From Streptomyces aureus (GTDB taxonomy: Bacteria; Actinomycetota; Actinomycetes; Streptomycetales; Streptomycetaceae), in the NCBI RefSeq assembly GCF_000725495.1, contig NZ_JNZD01000004.1:806001-870000 (forward strand): a DNA stretch of 64,000 nt, given 5' to 3'. This document shows, piece after piece, positions 8,920-17,417 of the stretch (the stretch's first letter is position 1; every line of letters starts with the position of its first letter). A model generated the notes under the pieces. That model did no database searches, was not told the origin of the DNA, and worked only from the letters and a program-made list of their open reading frames with translations. The position numbers and the translations under genes were made by a program.

Positions 8920-9165
8920 ACCAGGAGACCGGCCTCGGGACTATGCTGCGTACGGACGTCCCAGACCCCGGCGGGCCACCACGGCTCGGCCCATATGCCC
9001 GTGGAGAGCGGACCACCCGTCCGCCCGCCCCGCGCATCCCGAGGTAACCGGCTGGGTCCTAGGCTCCGGAACATCGGCTGCTGGATCGGTCATTCACCTG
9101 CCTGCACGACCGGACGGCCGTACCGCGTACCCGGTACGGTCTCGTGAACCGAGGCACCCTGCCCC
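8920..9165 (+). repeat. STAS upstream region, copy B
   Basis: Partner of the block at 3529-3789. It shares GGGACTATGCTGC, GTACGGACGTCCCAGACC, GAGCGGACC and a final GAACCGAGGCACCCTGCCCC. At the position of the STAS ATG this copy has CTG, so the original start is lost. The rest of 8771-9165 shows no gene. Confidence 0.6.
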
Positions 9166-9504
9166 ATGGGTATCCCACCGACCCTGAACGTCTGCCGGCA
9201 CGACACGAACAACCGGGCGCCGGTCACCCCGACCGGCGAGATCGACCTGGAATCAGTGCCCTTGACACACCCGCCGACGGAGCCGTACCCGCACGACGGC
9301 GGCCGCATCATCCATGTCTCGGCGGACCGGCCTGACGAGCCGGTCCTAGCCGCTCCCCGCCGCTGGGACCGGACGGACGTCGCAGACGGGCGCAGGGCGG
9401 CCGACGGGGCCGTGCTCCCGACGCCGGTTCTCCCCTTGGGGATGCGAACGGCGGCGAGGCTGGCGGGACTTGACCACCGCTCCTGGACCCGGTGGTCGTC
9501 ATGA
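9166..9504 (+). pseudogene. decayed STAS copy (N-terminal fragment)
   Basis: The translation begins PPTLNVCRHD and reaches TPTGEIDLESVPL, closely matching the N-terminus of the STAS protein at 3790 (PQLAVHRHD then LAGEIDLESAPL). After that the STAS core, including the phosphorylation loop, is missing, and the frame becomes Pro/Arg-rich. The upstream DNA is also duplicated, so the whole promoter-plus-5' end was copied and this copy then decayed. It lies just upstream of, and partly overlaps, the first GAF-ANTAR gene. Confidence 0.65.
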
Positions 9505-10304
9505 TTCCCGGCAGCCGGTCGGCACGGATCCAGGCTCTCGTGGCTGAGCAGGCGGCCCTGCGCGACGCCCGGGTCGGCGTCCTCGACGTGTGTACGGCGG
9601 CGGTGGCGGCGCTGCCGGTCGGCGGGGCCGGGATGTCCGCGATGTCCCGCGACCGGGCGAGTCATCCGCTGTGCAGCACCGACTCCGTCAGTCAGCATCT
9701 GGAAGAACTCCAGCTCACCCTGGGCGAGGGCCCCTGCGTGGACGCCTACGCCCTCGGCTCGACGATCCTCTGCCCCGACCTGCTGGCCGGTGAACTCCAG
9801 CGGCATTGGACGGTGTTCGCCGACGCGGCCCTGGAGGCGGGTGCCAGAGCGGTCTTCGCCTTCCCCTTGCAGATCGGGGCCATCAGCCCCGGCGTACTCG
9901 ACCTGTACTCCAGCAGTTCGGTCGAGCTGGACGCGGAAGAGGTCGCCGATGCGATGGCCTTCGCGGACGCTGCCACGTTGCTTCTGCTCGATGCCCGGAT
10001 CAGTGAGACGGGTGTCCCCTTCGACACCCACGCGCCCGGCACCGGCCGGCCGGACGCCGCACCCTTCGACGACCTGGGCGGATACCGCGCCGAGATCGAC
10101 CAGGCCACCGGCATCCTCATGGTCCAGCTCGGCGTCGGCTTCGAGGAGGCCTTCATCCGGCTGCGCGCCCACGCCTACGCCCGAGGGACACGGCTCTCGG
10201 TGGTCGCCGCCGACGTGGTCGCCCACCGGCTCCGCCTCCCCCCGGACACGGCTCCGTCCGACATCCGACCGCCGGAGACACGTCCCCCCGACGAGGAGTC
10301 CTGA
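9492..10304 (+). CDS. GAF-ANTAR regulator (first of a tandem pair)
   Basis: 270 residues: a GAF domain (about 25-165, with LGEGPCVDAYALGSTILCPDL and ALEAGARAVFAFPLQIGAISPGVLDLY) followed by an ANTAR RNA-binding domain (about 193-245, EIDQATGILMVQLGVGFEEAFIRLRAHAYARGTRLSVVAADVV). ANTAR domains bind paired stem-loops and act as antiterminators; the GAF part would sense a small ligand or redox state. Start codons at 9492 (GTG) and 9501 (ATG) are both possible. The next gene, of the same architecture, starts 31 bases after the stop, so the two are probably co-transcribed. Confidence 0.9.
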   Translation: MVVMIPGSRSARIQALVAEQAALRDARVGVLDVCTAAVAALPVGGAGMSAMSRDRASHPLCSTDSVSQHLEELQLTLGEGPCVDAYALGSTILCPDLLAGELQRHWTVFADAALEAGARAVFAFPLQIGAISPGVLDLYSSSSVELDAEEVADAMAFADAATLLLLDARISETGVPFDTHAPGTGRPDAAPFDDLGGYRAEIDQATGILMVQLGVGFEEAFIRLRAHAYARGTRLSVVAADVVAHRLRLPPDTAPSDIRPPETRPPDEES

Positions 10305-10335
10305 TGCTCACGTCCCACGCACGGAGGTGTGCACG

Positions 10336-11061
10336 ATGAAGGAGCAGTTGATGGCCCGGACGTTCGTCGAGCTCGCCGACAGTCTCGTCGCCGACTTCGA
10401 CCTCATGGACTTCCTGCGCCTGCTCACCGATCGCTGCGTCGACCTGCTCGACGCGAGCGCGGCGGGCGTCCTGCTGGCCGACCGTGACGGCGTACTACGC
10501 GTCATGGCCGCCTCCGACGAACGGGTGCGCCTTCTGGAACTCTTCCAGCTCCAGAACCACGAAGGCCCCTGCCTGGACTGCTTCCACACCGGAATCGCGG
10601 TCTCCGTCCACGACCTGCGCGACGAGGCGGCCCGCTGGCCCCTGTTCACCGCCCAGGCCCAGCGCAGCGGTTTCACCGCCGTCCAGGCCCTGCCCATGCG
10701 CCTGCGCGACGAGGTCGTGGGCGCCCTCAACCTCTTCCACACCACCCCGGCACCCATCAGCCCCACCGCCGCACCCTTCGCCCAGGCCCTCGCCGACGTC
10801 GCCACCATCAGCCTGCTGCAACAACGCACCACCGAGCGCAACGCGCTCCTCAACGAGCAGTTGCAGACAGCCCTCAGCAGCCGCGTCCTGATCGAACAGG
10901 CCAAGGGGAAACTCGCCGAACGCCGCCACACGGACATGGAACGGGCCTTCACCACCCTGAGGGCCTACGCCCGCTCCCACAACCGCCGCCTCTCGGATGT
11001 CGCCCGCGCCTTCATCGACGAAACCGAGTACCTCCCCGGCCTCAGTTCCCGAAGTTCCTGA
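10336..11061 (+). CDS. GAF-ANTAR regulator (second of a tandem pair)
   Basis: 241 residues. GAF domain about 10-160 (LMDFLRLLTDRCVDLLDASAAGVLL, then NHEGPCLDCFHTG and VQALPMRLRDEVVGALNLFH) and ANTAR domain about 170-230 (RVLIEQAKGKLAERRHTDMERAFTTLRAYARSHNRRLSDVA). GGAGG sits seven bases before the ATG at 10336. The two tandem proteins differ in length and in their GAF ligand pockets, so they may form a heteromer or respond to different signals. Targets would be RNAs with twin ANTAR hairpins; I see none obvious in the window. Confidence 0.9.
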   Translation: MKEQLMARTFVELADSLVADFDLMDFLRLLTDRCVDLLDASAAGVLLADRDGVLRVMAASDERVRLLELFQLQNHEGPCLDCFHTGIAVSVHDLRDEAARWPLFTAQAQRSGFTAVQALPMRLRDEVVGALNLFHTTPAPISPTAAPFAQALADVATISLLQQRTTERNALLNEQLQTALSSRVLIEQAKGKLAERRHTDMERAFTTLRAYARSHNRRLSDVARAFIDETEYLPGLSSRSS

Positions 11062-11119
11062 GCAGCCCTCTTCCAGAAGGTTCGTCATGCCACTTGACCC
11101 TGGGGCACTGGGACACCTC

Positions 11120-11137
11120 ACCAGGACTGATCCTGGT
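11120..11137. terminator. hairpin between convergent genes
   Basis: A perfect 7-bp stem (ACCAGGA/TCCTGGT) with a 4-base loop lies between the GAF-ANTAR gene and the convergent SPFH gene. There is no U-run, which is common in Streptomyces terminators. Confidence 0.4.
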
Positions 11138-11223
11138 CCGCACACACCTCGGCAGGGTCGTGAAAGCCAGGGACTTGGACGTGCAGCACCGAGACAATCC
11201 GCGTCACTCCGGCGGTTGAGCGG

Positions 11224-12225
11224 TCAGCCGTTCAATGACTCCTCGGCGTCTTTCCGCGTCGGCCAGTTGTCCCGTCGCTCCCGGGCCACCTCCGCACGGC
11301 TGCCGATCCGCTTGCCTCCGGAACCGACCCGTTCTCCGCTCAGCGAGAGGGCGGGCGTGATGGCCGGTGCCGGGATGGCGGGTTCGGGGATCACGACGCC
11401 CGCGGGTGCAGCAGGACGCCTGGCGCTCCGGTGTGTGACCCGTCCGTCGGACGCGCCGTCGGATTCCCTGCTCTGGTGCTCGAAGAAGCGGAGCATCTCC
11501 ACGGGGAACGGCATCACGAGGGTGCTGTTCTTCTCGGCTGAGACATCCACCACGGTCTGCAGCAGGCGCAATTGGAGGGCTCCGGGGGTGTCGGCCATGG
11601 TTGCGGCCGCGTCACTCAGCCGCTGGGACGCCTGGAACTCTCCGTCGGCGGCGATGACCCGGGCACGGCGTTCCCGCTCGGCCTCGGCCTGCTTGGACAT
11701 CGAGCGCATCATCGACTCGGGAAGGGCGATGTCCTTGATCTCCACGCGTTCGATGCGCAGTCCCCAGGGCTCTTCAGTGGGGGCGTCCATCACCTTCTTG
11801 AGTTCCGCGTTGATGTGGTCGCGGTCGGAGAGCAGCGTGTCCAGGTCGGCCCTGCCGATGACCGAGCGGAGCGACGTCTGGGCGATCTGGGAAACGGCGG
11901 CGGGGTAGTTGCGCACGTTCACCAGGGCTTTGACGGGGTCGATGACCTTGAAGTAGACGACCGCGTCGACGGTGAGCGTCACGTTGTCGGCGGTGATGGA
12001 CCCTTGCGGCGGGATACCGAGGACCTCGGTCTGTACGGACACCTTCCGCATCCGGTCCCCGATCGGCCGGATGACCCGCAGGCCCGGCCCGCGGATGTCC
12101 GGCAGCAGCCGCCCGAAGCGGAACACCACGCCCTTCTCGTACTGCTGGACGTTGCGTACGCTCAGGGCGAGCAGAACGAGCCCGGCCACGGCGAACACCG
12201 CCAGCACAGTGATCAGAACACCCAT
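11224..12225 (-). CDS. SPFH/Band 7 (stomatin-like) membrane protein
   Basis: 333 residues. One N-terminal membrane helix (about 2-22), then the SPFH domain (YEKGVVFRFGRLLPDIRGPGLRVIRPIGDRMRKV to about residue 180) and the coiled-coil stretch QAEAERERRARVIAADGEFQASQRL. This is the slipin/stomatin layout; members form membrane rings and scaffold proteases or phosphatases. The C-terminal 90 residues are a disordered Arg/Ser-rich extension, longer than usual. No NfeD-like partner gene sits next to it. The start at 12225 is chosen because it directly precedes the membrane helix. Confidence 0.9.
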   Translation of the reverse strand: MGVLITVLAVFAVAGLVLLALSVRNVQQYEKGVVFRFGRLLPDIRGPGLRVIRPIGDRMRKVSVQTEVLGIPPQGSITADNVTLTVDAVVYFKVIDPVKALVNVRNYPAAVSQIAQTSLRSVIGRADLDTLLSDRDHINAELKKVMDAPTEEPWGLRIERVEIKDIALPESMMRSMSKQAEAERERRARVIAADGEFQASQRLSDAAATMADTPGALQLRLLQTVVDVSAEKNSTLVMPFPVEMLRFFEHQSRESDGASDGRVTHRSARRPAAPAGVVIPEPAIPAPAITPALSLSGERVGSGGKRIGSRAEVARERRDNWPTRKDAEESLNG

Positions 12226-12636
12226 GGTTCTCACATTCCTTACGTCGATGACGGCCCCGGATCCGATCCGTCGGGGAAGCACCCGGCCCGGGAGGAACCC
12301 GGCCCGGCGTCCGCGCTGCGGCCGGGGTCTCGGGCTGCTGCCGAGGCGCTGCCGGCTCCTGGGGTCGTGTGTCCGTGGCCATCGCCGGCCTTTGAGGTCG
12401 CGTGCCGGCTGAGTCTTGAGGTCACGTGCCGACCGTCGCCGTGCGCGGTCGAAGGTCCCGCGCGCTCGGCTGTCGTCTCCATCCGCAGGACCACGGCGCC
12501 GGGAAGGACAGGCTCACCGCCACCGTCCGCCAGAAGCCCGACGGTGCTCACGGCGGCTCTTCTTCCCTGACCTCCGGGTGCGCCCGCCCGGCATGGTCCG
12601 GCTGCGGCCGTGGTGGTCAAGGCACCTTCACGGTCC
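12226..12636. other. gap without recognisable gene
   Basis: About 410 bases. The open frames on either strand are low-complexity (Arg/Pro/Ala) and match nothing I know. A short direct repeat is visible at about 12390-12435 (TGAGGTCGCGTGCCG and TGAGGTCACGTGCCG). Confidence 0.45.
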
Positions 12637-13056
12637 TCATCTCACCGTCGGCGGAGCGGACACGACCGGGATCTGCGGGCGTACCGCCGGCTCCCGGACC
12701 GCCTGGTCCCCTTCTGAGTCCCAGGCCGCCTCAACGGCCCGGTCGGTCTCCGAGACCGTGCGCAGGCTCGCCGCCTCCACCATCAGCCGGCCCGCGTGCG
12801 AGGTGCGCAGACAGTCTCTCCCGGCGGCCATCAGCGAAAGAGCCGAGGCGGGAATGGGCTGTACGTGCCCGCGTACGGGCACCGCGCCCGGGACAGCGGG
12901 CCTGTACGGGTGGTCCGCCGGGTCGCCGGTGGCCCGACACCACAACGGCGTGGGCCAGACGGTCGGCGAGGGGCCGAGGGAAGCGGAAGGCATCCGGAAG
13001 GGCGAGGAGGAGGGCGCGCTTCCGGAGATCGGTGTGGGGGAAACGGTCGCGTTCAT
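12637..13056 (-). pseudogene. DUF5994 remnant (internal deletion)
   Basis: The frame starts with an ATG at 13056 (MNATVSPTPISG) that corresponds to the start of the intact DUF5994 gene, and is preceded by the same conserved leader. It ends with GRLMVEAASLRTVSETDRAV and AAWDSEGD, like the remnant at 4835. The central part with GAWWPRS and GRWDLLVIPP is gone and replaced by a Pro-rich stretch. The translation could still be made (139 residues), but a DUF5994 fold is unlikely. Confidence 0.6.
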
Positions 13057-13144
13057 GGCACGAACCCGGCTCCGGACCGACTGCGACCGGCCCGAGGTGA
13101 TCAAATCGCCGAAAGCGACACGGACATGGGAGCCGGTGCGCGAA

Positions 13145-13172
13145 ATACCCTCGGTAGCACCGAGCGTACTCC
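13145..13172 (-). promoter_or_regulatory. conserved DUF5994 leader, sigma-B-like promoter (copy 2)
   Basis: On the minus strand GGAGTAC is followed after 15 bases by GGGTAT, then TTTCGCGCACCGG, matching the leader of the intact DUF5994 gene. GNNT-N14-16-GGGTAY is the reported consensus for Streptomyces sigma-B promoters; here GAGT lies 17 bases from GGGTAT. It sits about 90 bases upstream of the decayed gene start at 13056. Confidence 0.45.
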
Positions 13173-13422
13173 GCCGAGGGCCCGGACGGACTTCACGTCC
13201 GGGCAACACGGTGGCTGCAGGACCAGGCACGAGAGGGCCGCCCCGCCCGGCCGGGTCATCCTGGCACCCTCCTCCTCCACCTTTCCGGGCTGCGGCCTTT
13301 CCGGGCTGCGGCGCACGAGAGCGGACCGAAGGCACCGACTGCCCTGGACCGGCCCTGTGACGAAACCGCCGGGCCGCACACCCCCGGGTGTCACGGGCCC
13401 GCGTCCGGTCCGCCGGGCACCG

Positions 13423-13872
13423 TCAACGGGCAGCGGTTCCCGACCCCAGGCTGTCCTTGGCGGCGGTGTCCACGCTGTCCATGAGCGACCGGGCCTCCGC
13501 CTCCGTGGCCGCGGGCGGTACGACCAGCAGGTCCCATCGGCCGCGGCCGGGCGCCAGCAGACAGACAGTGGACGGGGCGTGCCGGCTGGTCGTCCGGCGC
13601 AGGCGTACCACCTGGTCCGCGACGAGCAGCCGCCCGGGGAACGGCGCCCAAACAGCCTCGTCCACCAGGACGCTGCTCACCGGCCCACAGGCGGGCGGCA
13701 GTCCGCTCAGCAGCCAGGGCAGTTCGGACGTCAGATCGGTCGAGCGGGGCCACCAGACGCCGTCGATGCGCCGGGGCATGTGGCCCTGTGCCGGTTGGGC
13801 CGACAGGCGCAGGCGGACGCCGGACGACGAGGAGAGCGGGGGCGGGAACAGGGGCGGGGGAGAGAGTGTCAT
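13423..13872 (-). CDS. DUF5994 family protein
   Basis: 149 residues with the family signatures GVWWPRSTDLTSELPWLLSGL (about 40-60) and GRGRWDLLVVPPAATEAEARSLM near the C-terminus. DUF5994 is a small, mostly Streptomyces family of unknown function that often occurs in several copies. AGGAG lies five bases before the ATG at 13872. The stop codon of the preceding 127-residue frame overlaps this start as ATGA, suggesting a bicistronic message. It lacks the C-terminal helix EAAW.SEG found in the copy at 14587, so it is shorter than that paralogue (192 residues). Confidence 0.8.
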   Translation of the reverse strand: MTLSPPPLFPPPLSSSSGVRLRLSAQPAQGHMPRRIDGVWWPRSTDLTSELPWLLSGLPPACGPVSSVLVDEAVWAPFPGRLLVADQVVRLRRTTSRHAPSTVCLLAPGRGRWDLLVVPPAATEAEARSLMDSVDTAAKDSLGSGTAAR

Positions 13873-14252
13873 GAGAACTCCTGAGGGGGACACGGTCCGT
13901 CGGGTTCACGCGCGGCGGGCGGCGATTCGGTCCGGGGTGGGCCGGCGCACGTCCCTGACCCGGCCGAGGCGTTCGAAAGGGCGGATGACGGCGGCGGAGG
14001 GGTCGAGCCGGCCGCGGTCGACGCCGTGCCGAGCACTGGTGGGGTCGGCGTGGCGGAGGTTGTGCCGGCTCTCTCCGAAGAGAGCAGGGCCAGAAGCCAC
14101 AGGTTGGTGGCGCGGGTGCGCAACGGACGCTCGCCGATCACCTGGCAGAGGGAAGGTGCGCTCGCACGTCGTTCCGCCGCGAAAGGTGACCGGAGCGCGT
14201 CCGCGACGCGCCGAGCCGCTTCACAGTCCGCGGCGACCGTGCAGGCCTCCAC
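13869..14252 (-). CDS. hypothetical protein, ATGA-coupled to DUF5994 gene (uncertain)
   Basis: A 127-residue frame from a GTG. The first 58 residues (CEAARRVADALRSPFAAERR, then APSLCQVIGERPLRTRATNL and WLLALLSSE) look like a folded helical segment; the rest is Pro/Ser/Ala-rich. A protein-like stretch in another frame at about 13906-14000 hints at a frameshift. The ATGA overlap with the DUF5994 start and a DUF5994-type leader upstream on the same strand (14399-14425) are arguments that the region is transcribed. I do not recognise the family. Confidence 0.4.
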   Translation of the reverse strand: MEACTVAADCEAARRVADALRSPFAAERRASAPSLCQVIGERPLRTRATNLWLLALLSSERAGTTSATPTPPVLGTASTAAGSTPPPPSSALSNASAGSGTCAGPPRTESPPAAREPDGPCPPQEFS

Positions 14253-14398
14253 CCGGCCCTGCGCGCTCGTGTGCGGCCTCGGAACGGGGTGGGCGGTGCG
14301 CGGCCTTGGGATGTCACGGGGCGGAACCTGCCCGGACCTGTGCGGCCCGCGTCTCTCCTACGACGAGGACGAGGCCTGTGCGATCACCGGCGTACGAC

Positions 14399-14425
14399 GT
14401 GCCCTCGACGTCCTCACCGTACTCC
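14399..14425 (-). promoter_or_regulatory. conserved DUF5994 leader, sigma-B-like promoter (copy 3)
   Basis: On the minus strand GGAGTAC, 14 bases, then GGGCAC, with flanking bases similar to the leader at 14469 on the opposite strand. It points toward the frame at 14252 and the DUF5994 gene at 13872. The -10-like hexamer is the least like the sigma-B consensus of the three copies. Confidence 0.35.
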
Positions 14426-14468
14426 TGCCCGTACGACAGCCGCGGCAGGACCAGATGGACCGGGAGAA

Positions 14469-14495
14469 GGAGTACCGTGAAGGTACCGAGGGCAT
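14469..14495 (+). promoter_or_regulatory. conserved DUF5994 leader, sigma-B-like promoter (copy 1)
   Basis: GGAGTAC at 14469-14475 and GGGCAT at 14490-14495, separated by 14 bases, followed by TTTCGCACACCGG. Read as GNNT-N16-GGGCAT this fits the Streptomyces sigma-B promoter pattern except for one base. It lies about 90 bases upstream of the intact DUF5994 gene. Confidence 0.45.
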
Positions 14496-14586
14496 TTCGC
14501 ACACCGGCTTCCACGCCGGGTCGTTCCCGGCGATAGGCAAAACCCGGGCCGCGACTTCACGGGCGGCCCGGAGACGGGTCCTCATC

Positions 14587-15165
14587 ATGACCGCGACCAT
14601 CGAAGCAACCCTGCCGCGGCTCGCACCCGTCGCAGCTCCCCCCGCCCGTCTCGCGCTGAAGGCCGACGGCCCCTCCCGCGGACTCCTGGACGGCGCCTGG
14701 TGGCCGCGCTCCCGCGACCTGCTGCGCGAACTGCCCGCGCTGACTGACGTCTTGGACCCCCTGTGGGGTCGCATCATTCATATCGCCGTCAACCCCGAGC
14801 ACTGGCCGGTCATCCCGCACAAGGTGCCCGTCAGCGGCCACATCGTGAAGGTCGGCTGGTTCACTCCCGAGATCGACCCGCACAAGCTCCTGTTGTTGTC
14901 CTACGGCACCGGCCGCTGGGACCTGCTGGTGATCCCGCCCGAGACCGGCCCGGAAGCAGCCGCACGCCTGATGGCGGCGGCATCCGAACACGGCGGCCCG
15001 CCTCTGACCGCGAGCGCGCTCATCTCCGCCGAACGGGCGCTGCACGACGTCTCCGTGCCCGACCAGGTGCGGGACGCGGAGACGGCATGGGAGTCCGAGG
15101 GCGGCGCCCCGCAGGTCACGGCGGCTGTCCCGAAGCAAGCCAGCCGACTGATCATCGGCATGTGA
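14587..15165 (+). CDS. DUF5994 family protein (full length)
   Basis: 192 residues. Signatures: GLLDGAWWPRSRDLLRELPA (about 35-55), HIAVNPEHWPVIPHKVPVSG, a VKVGWFTPEIDPHKLLLLS strand and GTGRWDLLVIPPETGPEAAA, then a C-terminal helix ending in AETAWESEGG. This is the complete form of the family and the reference against which two remnants in the window were recognised. Function unknown; small, cytosolic, no cysteines or known active site. The start at 14587 gives the usual family N-terminus. Confidence 0.85.
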   Translation: MTATIEATLPRLAPVAAPPARLALKADGPSRGLLDGAWWPRSRDLLRELPALTDVLDPLWGRIIHIAVNPEHWPVIPHKVPVSGHIVKVGWFTPEIDPHKLLLLSYGTGRWDLLVIPPETGPEAAARLMAAASEHGGPPLTASALISAERALHDVSVPDQVRDAETAWESEGGAPQVTAAVPKQASRLIIGM

Positions 15166-15172
15166 CACGCGC

Positions 15173-15233
15173 GACGGCACGACAGCTTCCTCCGGACCTT
15201 GCTGACGGCACAACAGCTCCTCCGGACCTTGCT
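15173..15233 (+). repeat. tandem repeat, two 30-31 bp copies
   Basis: A unit containing GACGGCAC, ACAGC and CTCCTCCGGACCTTGCT occurs twice in direct succession right after the DUF5994 stop; a third, partial copy of its core (CAGCTCCTCAGGACC) follows at about 15283. The rest of 15234-15677 has no gene that I recognise. Confidence 0.6.
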
Positions 15234-15677
15234 TCAGGCCACTGCCGTCGCCGACCGCTGGGGTCTGTCGGGGCCGTTTCCTCAGCTCCTCAGGACCCTG
15301 GCCAGGCGTACTCCTCGCGGATCTGGAGGCGGTCGCCGCATGAAACGCCCTGAGCTGCTCGCAGACGGCTTGCCGGACTGTCACCACCTCCGCGACCGCG
15401 GCCATGTGGCTGAACGGCATCGCCGGGGGCCTCGTCCTGGGTCTGCCTGCCACTCTCGCCCTCGGGGAGCGCCGCACGGGGTTTCACGCCCAGGCCGCCT
15501 CGGCCCAGCGGAAGATCAACGCCTGGCAGGCGCCACCCAGGAGCCTCGCACACGTACTCCTCGCAGGACGGATGGAGCCCGCGATGTGCGGTACGGCGGC
15601 GACAAGTGGTACGGCGTCCACCGGTCAGAAGACCGTCCGATCCACCCGGCCGCCACGACCCCAGGAGGCGCGGCACC

Positions 15678-15848
15678 ATGGTCCTCTTTCTGATGCTGCT
15701 CGCCAGTGCCATCTCGCTGATCGTCATCGGCGCCGTCATGGAGGGCATGCTCCATCTGCTCTCCATCGGCGTGCTGCTCCTCATCGCCGCCGTGCTGTAT
15801 CTGTTCGTGCGCTCGGTGTCGCGCTCGCGCCCCCGCCCGGCTCGCTGA
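15678..15848 (+). CDS. small membrane protein
   Basis: 56 residues, almost entirely two membrane helices (LFLMLLASAISLIVIGAVME and LLSIGVLLLIAAVLYLFVR) with a short basic tail SRSRPRPAR. GGAGG lies nine bases before the ATG. This is the pattern of small Streptomyces stress or envelope proteins; no specific family identified. Confidence 0.65.
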   Translation: MVLFLMLLASAISLIVIGAVMEGMLHLLSIGVLLLIAAVLYLFVRSVSRSRPRPAR

Positions 15849-16011
15849 CGCGTGGCGGTAGTCGGCATACCACCACCCCGCATGGCGGCATTCGGCAAGC
15901 TGCGGGGCAGCAGCCGATGAACGACGATGGAGACAGCGGTTCGGTGGTGTCCGCCCCGCAGGGCGCATTCCGCCGTGGCGCGCCGAGGACTGCGCGCGGA
16001 GGGAGGTCGCC

Positions 16012-17337
16012 GTGGACCCACCCGCCACCTCCGGCCCGCAGGAACATGGCCGGCACAGGCCGAGCCGTTCTTTGGACCATGCCGAACGGGCGGAGTACGA
16101 GCGACTGCGGCGCACTCTGGGCATGCGCAACCGTCGCCTGCGCCTTTGGGGAGCATCCCTGCTCCTCCTGCTGGCTGTTCTCATGGCGCCCATCACCGTC
16201 GTCGCCACCTGGGTGAATTCCGAGGTCACCGATACCGATCGGTATGAGCAGACCGTCTCGCCCCTCGCCAGAGACCCCGCCGTCCAGGGTTTGATCATCG
16301 ATCGTGTCACTGACGGTCTGGTCCACAAGATCGACGTTCGTAAGATCACCGACACGCTCGCCGACATCCTGGCCGACCATGACGCGCCCCGCGTCCTTGT
16401 CGACGCGGCCAGGTCACTGGATGAAGAGCTCAAGGGCGGGCTGAGGACCGGCGTGCGCTACACGGTCGCCAGGGTGGTGACGAGCAACGCCTTTGCCAAG
16501 GCGTGGGACAGCATCCACCGCGGCACGCACACCGCCGCGACGAACGTCCTCACCGGGGAGGGAGACGGAGCACTCGAGGTCAAGGGCGACACCATCACAC
16601 TGAACGTCGGCACTGTGATCGAGGAAGTGCAGGAGCAGCTGATCGGCGTGACCCTTGTCGGGGCAGAAGACATTCCTGGGGCCGACAAGTCGATCGTGCT
16701 GGTGCACAACGACCATCTGAGTGAGGCCCGTGATGCGGCCCGCTGGCTCGGCGCCGTCGGCCCGTGGTTGCCCTTGGCGGTGGTCGTGCTCGCCGGGCTG
16801 GGCATCTGGGCGGCACCTTCACGCCGGGTTGCGCTGATGGCCGCAGGCATCGGCATCGCCGCCATGATGTGCGTGCTGCTCATCGCACTTGCCGTGATGC
16901 GCCAGATCTGTCTGGATGCGGCGCCTCCGGCAGCCCAGTCGCAGGACGCCACAGCAGCCCTCTACGACACCCTGGTGAGATTCCTCCGGCAGACCATCTT
17001 CACCGTGCTCCTCACCGCCCTGCTGACCGTGATCGCAGGGTATCTGTACGGACACGGCCGCGGTGCCGCCGCCGTGCGCGCGGCCGCCGCCCGATACGTC
17101 GAAACCGCCGGGCACGCCCTCGCCCGGACGGGACTGAAGCCAGGTGCCGCCGGACAGTGGCTGCGCACGCACAGGACCCTGACCACGGGTGTCGTCATCG
17201 GGGCCGGGATCCTGGTCCTCCTCCTCTGGAACTACCCCACACCCGCCTCCGTGGCCCTTGTGCTCCTGCTCGTCATGGTTGCCCTGGCGATCCTGGGCGT
17301 CCTTGCCGCTGCGGCGCAGCGGAGCAACGCCGAGTAG
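16012..17337 (+). CDS. multi-helix membrane protein with large extracytoplasmic domain
   Basis: 441 residues from a GTG preceded by GGAGGGAGG. One membrane helix at about 46-68, an extracytoplasmic part of about 170 residues (WVNSEVTDTDRYEQTVSPLA to AEDIPGADKSIVLV), then four further helices between about 245 and 440 with a cytosolic basic stretch. The phrase VTDTDRYVETVAPLA-like is typical of a widespread actinobacterial membrane family of unknown function. The N-terminus (HAERAEYERLRRTLGMRNRR) is a charged cytosolic helix. It stands alone. Confidence 0.8.
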   Translation: MDPPATSGPQEHGRHRPSRSLDHAERAEYERLRRTLGMRNRRLRLWGASLLLLLAVLMAPITVVATWVNSEVTDTDRYEQTVSPLARDPAVQGLIIDRVTDGLVHKIDVRKITDTLADILADHDAPRVLVDAARSLDEELKGGLRTGVRYTVARVVTSNAFAKAWDSIHRGTHTAATNVLTGEGDGALEVKGDTITLNVGTVIEEVQEQLIGVTLVGAEDIPGADKSIVLVHNDHLSEARDAARWLGAVGPWLPLAVVVLAGLGIWAAPSRRVALMAAGIGIAAMMCVLLIALAVMRQICLDAAPPAAQSQDATAALYDTLVRFLRQTIFTVLLTALLTVIAGYLYGHGRGAAAVRAAAARYVETAGHALARTGLKPGAAGQWLRTHRTLTTGVVIGAGILVLLLWNYPTPASVALVLLLVMVALAILGVLAAAAQRSNAE

Positions 17338-17417
17338 ATCGGGGCGCTCCTCACTGTCGCAGACAGCCGACCGCGGCATCCGAACAGGATCCGGGTGCTC
17401 GGCGGCCGCACGTTCCG

